A stretch of DNA of 64,000 bases from Pelomonas baiyunensis. Lineage in GTDB: Bacteria; Pseudomonadota; Gammaproteobacteria; Burkholderiales; Burkholderiaceae_C. Position 1 is the first letter of the stretch, and each line of letters starts with the position of its first letter. Below the pieces are notes generated by a model. It was not told the origin of the DNA, searched no databases, and was given only the letters and a program-made list of their open reading frames with translations. Position numbers and translations under genes: made by a program. Below, in pieces: positions 60,533 to 64,000 of this stretch. The stretch is from contig NZ_JBIGIB010000001.1 in NCBI RefSeq assembly GCF_043555935.1, positions 1,054,001 through 1,118,000 of the forward strand. Direction: 5' to 3'.

Positions 60533-60967
60533 TCAGCCCGGGTCGGTGCCTGCGTCGAGGTCGTCGGCCGATGCCGACCAGCGGTCCCAGTCCGCCAGGC
60601 GGCGTCGATCCAGTTTGGTGGGGCGACCTTGCGTCAGGCTGGCGGCGGGCTCCGGCGCCAGGCGCCGAGCCTCGGCCGCGGCTTCGCGGGCAGTGATGCT
60701 GGCAGGCGTCTCGGCGTACAAGGCCTGGGCCTGCGGCGCCGGACCTCGCTGGGCGGACAAGCCCCGCACTTCCACTTCCCGCGTCACCGCGCCGATGCGA
60801 ATGCTCAGCACATCGCCCACGCGCACGTCGCGCGCCGGCTTGACCGGCACGCCGCCCACGCGCACCCGGCCCAGGTTGATTTCATCCACAGCGAGGGCGC
60901 GGGTTTTGTAGAACCTCGCCGCCCACAGCCATTTGTCCAGCCGCATGCTGGCCGGCGCCTCGCTCAA
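60533..60967 (-). CDS. hslR: RNA-binding S4-domain protein, Hsp15-like
   Basis: 144-residue protein with an N-terminal S4 domain (MRLDKWLWAARFYKTRALAVDEIN, GRVRVGGVPVKPARDVRVGDVL) and a basic tail. Hsp15 (HslR) binds 50S-peptidyl-tRNA complexes that have come apart. ATGA overlap with hemH upstream, directly before the heat-shock promoter of grpE. I see no RpoH site of its own. Confidence 0.82.
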   Translation of the reverse strand: MSEAPASMRLDKWLWAARFYKTRALAVDEINLGRVRVGGVPVKPARDVRVGDVLSIRIGAVTREVEVRGLSAQRGPAPQAQALYAETPASITAREAAAEARRLAPEPAASLTQGRPTKLDRRRLADWDRWSASADDLDAGTDPG

Positions 60968-62070
60968 GCGGAGGCCCCTGCCGCGCGGGCGCGCTCCTGT
61001 TGCAAGGCCAGGGCGTCAGGGGAGGGCGGCGTGGTAGGCCAGCCCTGGAGGTGGCGCTCGGCCAGGGCTGCCAGCGCGCGCATGCCGGACGGGTGGTCGT
61101 TCAGGCACGGGATGTAGCTGAAGCGCTGGCCGCCGGCGTGCAGGAAGGCTTCACGCGCCTCCTGGTTGATTTCTTCCAGGGTCTCCAGGCAGTCCGCCGC
61201 GAAGCCCGGGCAGATGACGTCCACCGACTTGCAGCCTTTCTGGGCCAGGTCGATCAGGCTGGGTTCGGTGTACGGCTCCAGCCATTTCGCCTTGCCGAAG
61301 CGGCTTTGGAAGGTGACCTTCCATTCGCCCGGCTTCAGGCCCAGCGCCTCGGCCAGCAGCCGGCCGGTCTTCAGGCATTCGCAGTGGTACGGGTCGCCCA
61401 GGTGCAGGGTGCGCTCGGGCATGCCGTGAAAGCTCATCACCAGTTTTTCGGCCCGGCCGTCGCGCTGCCAGTGTTCGCGCACGGTGGCGGCCAGGGCGTT
61501 GATGTACGCGGCGTCATCGTGGTAGCGGTTGATGAAGCGCAGTTCGGGCAGGTGGCGGGTTTTCAGGGCCCAGCGTGCGACGTCGTCGATCACGCTCGCG
61601 GTGGTGGCGCCGGAGTACTGCGGGTAGGCCGGCAGCACCAGCACACGCTTCACGCCGTCGCGCTTGAGGGCGTCCAGCACCGTGCCGATGGCGGGTTGGC
61701 CGTACCGCATGGCAGCCGCCACGCGCACGCGCAGGCCCCGCTCGCCGAGCTGGCCTTGCAGCAGCTTGGCCTGCTTCTCCGTCCACACCTTGAGAGGTGA
61801 GCCTTCCGGGGTCCAGACCGTGGCGTACTTGGCGGCCGACTTGGCCGGCCGCACGCGCAGGATGATGCCGTGCAGGATGGCCATCCAAACCAGACGCGGG
61901 ATCTCGACGACCCGCGGGTCAGCGAGGAACTGCCCGAGATAGCGGCGCAGGGCGGGGGCGGTCGGAGCGTCGGGCGTGCCGAGGTTGCACAAGAGCACGG
62001 CCACATCGGTGGCGATGGGGCCCGCGGGCGCGCTGCCGTGGCGGTACGGCGGTTCAGGCTGAAAAGGCAT
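60964..62070 (-). CDS. hemH: Ferrochelatase
   Basis: Inserts iron into protoporphyrin IX, the last step of haem synthesis. Conserved LLCNLGTPDAPTAPALRRYL N terminus, PAYPQYSGATTAS, active-site MSFHGMPERTLHLGDPYHCEC with the catalytic His, and VICPGFAADCLETLEEI. 368 aa. No clear ribosome binding site; it starts 12 bases after the cyclase gene, suggesting coupled expression. Stop overlaps the S4 gene start. Confidence 0.97.
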   Translation of the reverse strand: MPFQPEPPYRHGSAPAGPIATDVAVLLCNLGTPDAPTAPALRRYLGQFLADPRVVEIPRLVWMAILHGIILRVRPAKSAAKYATVWTPEGSPLKVWTEKQAKLLQGQLGERGLRVRVAAAMRYGQPAIGTVLDALKRDGVKRVLVLPAYPQYSGATTASVIDDVARWALKTRHLPELRFINRYHDDAAYINALAATVREHWQRDGRAEKLVMSFHGMPERTLHLGDPYHCECLKTGRLLAEALGLKPGEWKVTFQSRFGKAKWLEPYTEPSLIDLAQKGCKSVDVICPGFAADCLETLEEINQEAREAFLHAGGQRFSYIPCLNDHPSGMRALAALAERHLQGWPTTPPSPDALALQQERARAAGASA

Positions 62071-62082
62071 GGGTGAGGGTAG

Positions 62083-63051
62083 TCAGCGGCGGCCGCGCAG
62101 GCCGAAGGGCTGTTGAGGTTCGGTGTCCGCGAAGTGCAGCACCTCGAATCGGACGATGGGCGACTGTTCATCGGTCGGCGGGCCGCCCAAGCCGATGACG
62201 CCCGAGCCGTGCAGCGTGCAACTGCCGCGTTTGAGGCTGAGCATTTCGCCCGATTCCCCGAAGCGAACGTAGGTGCCGTTGTAGGACAGGTCAGTCAATT
62301 CGAAGCTGCTGCCTTGCCAGTCGATGCGGGCATGGGAGCGCGACACGCGGGCGTCGGTGATGCAGTAGGTGGCTTGCACGCTGCGGCCCAGGACGATGGG
62401 CATGGCGTGGATGTCGAACACGCGGTCGAGGTCGCCCCAGGTCAAGCGCATGCCGTCGGGTTCGACGGAGCGCATCGGCTCGCCGAATTGCGTGGCGGCG
62501 TCGTCCGCGCTGAGCAGGGCAGCGGCGTCCATGCGGTACACGTGCACGGGCTCGATGCGACCGCGCACCGAGATGCGGTCCAGGCTGCGAAACCGCCCTT
62601 TGGACGCGTGGTGCAGCCCGGCCAGCACTTCGGCGGTGATCAACGTCTCGCCATCGCCCGCGTGGTCGATCAGCCGCGCGGCCACGTTGACGGCGTCGCC
62701 GAAACAGTCGCTGTTGAGTTCCACCACCTCGCCGCGCGCCAGGGCCACCTGCAGGCGCAATGCCAGCATGGCAGGGTTGTTCAGGCGCCGGGCCCGTTGC
62801 ACGGTCCGCTCCAGCATGTCTTGCATGCGCTGGGCAGCACGCACGCCGTCACGCGGGGTGTCGAACGCAGCCATCAGGCCATCGCCCAGGGTCTTGATCA
62901 ACTGGCCGCCGCTTTCCAGCACCGCTTCACTGATCTGCCCCACGGTCTGCGTGACCAGGGCGCTGGCCTCGGCGTTGCCGAGGGACTCGTACAGCCCGGT
63001 GCTGCCACGCAGGTCGGCAAAGAGGACAGTGCGCTCGCGGATGGCGGTCAT
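62083..63051 (-). CDS. Class III adenylate cyclase with C-terminal FHA domain
   Basis: 322 aa, soluble. N-terminal cyclase domain: metal ligands D13 (LFADLRGSTGL) and D57 (LGDGLMAAF); substrate-determining K53 and D119 and catalytic N122 and R126 (FGDAVNVAAR) fit an active adenylate cyclase. The FHA domain (about 220-310) has GRSVQATYCITDARVSRSHA and LSYNGTYV, the phosphothreonine-binding motifs. This suggests cAMP made in response to, or anchored by, a Thr-phosphorylated partner. First gene before hemH. No kinase nearby. Confidence 0.9.
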   Translation of the reverse strand: MTAIRERTVLFADLRGSTGLYESLGNAEASALVTQTVGQISEAVLESGGQLIKTLGDGLMAAFDTPRDGVRAAQRMQDMLERTVQRARRLNNPAMLALRLQVALARGEVVELNSDCFGDAVNVAARLIDHAGDGETLITAEVLAGLHHASKGRFRSLDRISVRGRIEPVHVYRMDAAALLSADDAATQFGEPMRSVEPDGMRLTWGDLDRVFDIHAMPIVLGRSVQATYCITDARVSRSHARIDWQGSSFELTDLSYNGTYVRFGESGEMLSLKRGSCTLHGSGVIGLGGPPTDEQSPIVRFEVLHFADTEPQQPFGLRGRR

Positions 63052-63070
63052 GGTGGCAGTTTACAGACGC

Positions 63071-63094
63071 AAAAAAGGCCGGACGGGCCGGCCT
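63071..63094 (-). terminator. Rho-independent terminator of rpoD
   Basis: On the - strand, AGGCCGG and CCGGCCT form a 7-bp stem with a 5-base loop, followed directly by a T-run (TTTTT after the closing CCT). It lies about 120 bases after the rpoD stop and 19 bases before the cyclase ATG. Confidence 0.85.
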
Positions 63095-63213
63095 GTGCTT
63101 TGGGGTGTGCGTGCAGCTTGTGCCTTGCCTCGCAGTGCGAGTCAGGGCGCCAACTCCGTGCGGTCTGCAAGCAGTCCGCACCGCCTTGCGGCGGCCCCGT
63201 CCCCGGTCAACCT

Positions 63214-64000
<787 letters not shown>

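Overview
This is a GC-rich window of ordinary chromosomal backbone from a betaproteobacterium. It is most likely a member of Burkholderiales near the Comamonadaceae / Leptothrix-Ideonella-Rubrivivax group. The evidence is gene order and content: ndk-rlmN-pilW-rodZ-ispG-hisS-yfgM-bamB-der-hfq-hflX-hflKC, a hisZ separate from hisS, the rpsB-tsf-pyrH-frr-uppS-cdsA-dxr-rseP-bamA-skp-lpxD-fabZ-lpxA-lpxB-rnhB run, a primosomal priB between rpsF and rpsR, hemP, ppsR/ppsA and a PEP-CTERM protein. I see no prophage, transposase or CRISPR array. The genus is inference.

Layout. Positions 1-16224 (+ strand) hold a tightly packed run: the end of ndk, 23S/tRNA modification (rlmN), type IV pilus assembly (pilW), cell shape (rodZ), isoprenoid synthesis (ispG), hisS, outer-membrane assembly (yfgM-like, bamB), GTPases (der, hflX), hfq, the FtsH regulators hflK/hflC, then hisZ, purA and a phosphoribosyltransferase. 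A tRNA-Leu(CAG) on the - strand (16490-16574) faces this run across a bidirectional terminator set in a curious inverted duplication of the tRNA 3' end. Then come rnr (+) and, on the - strand, nnr and a FAD amino-acid oxidase. From 21987 to 36860 (+) lies the envelope/translation supercluster, in which adjacent genes repeatedly overlap by 1-4 bases, implying translational coupling.

From 36898 the content turns accessory: a Fur-box-controlled hemP, a DUF2325 protein, glgC-glgA, a PEP-CTERM gene broken by one amber codon, a DMT transporter, divergent ppsR and ppsA, and a large sodium:solute symporter carrying an EF-hand-like loop. A 13-bp tandem repeat separates it from the rpsF-priB-rpsR-rplI operon. 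dnaB (with a perfect DnaA box before its start) and an SOS-box-controlled radical SAM protein follow.

From 52982 to the end everything is on the - strand. In transcription order this is rpoD (cut by the window edge), an adenylate cyclase-FHA fusion, hemH, an Hsp15-like S4 protein, grpE-dnaK-dnaJ behind a near-perfect sigma-32 promoter, an orphan response regulator with TPRs, and an EptA-type phosphoethanolamine transferase.

Most of the window is well-known housekeeping. The parts most worth a second look are the LexA box abutting the radical SAM gene, the EF-hand in the symporter, the amber-truncated PEP-CTERM protein, the two perfect DnaA boxes, the mirrored tRNA end with nearby long palindromes, the 13-bp repeat upstream of the rpsF promoter, and the Fur-hemP-DUF2325 unit.
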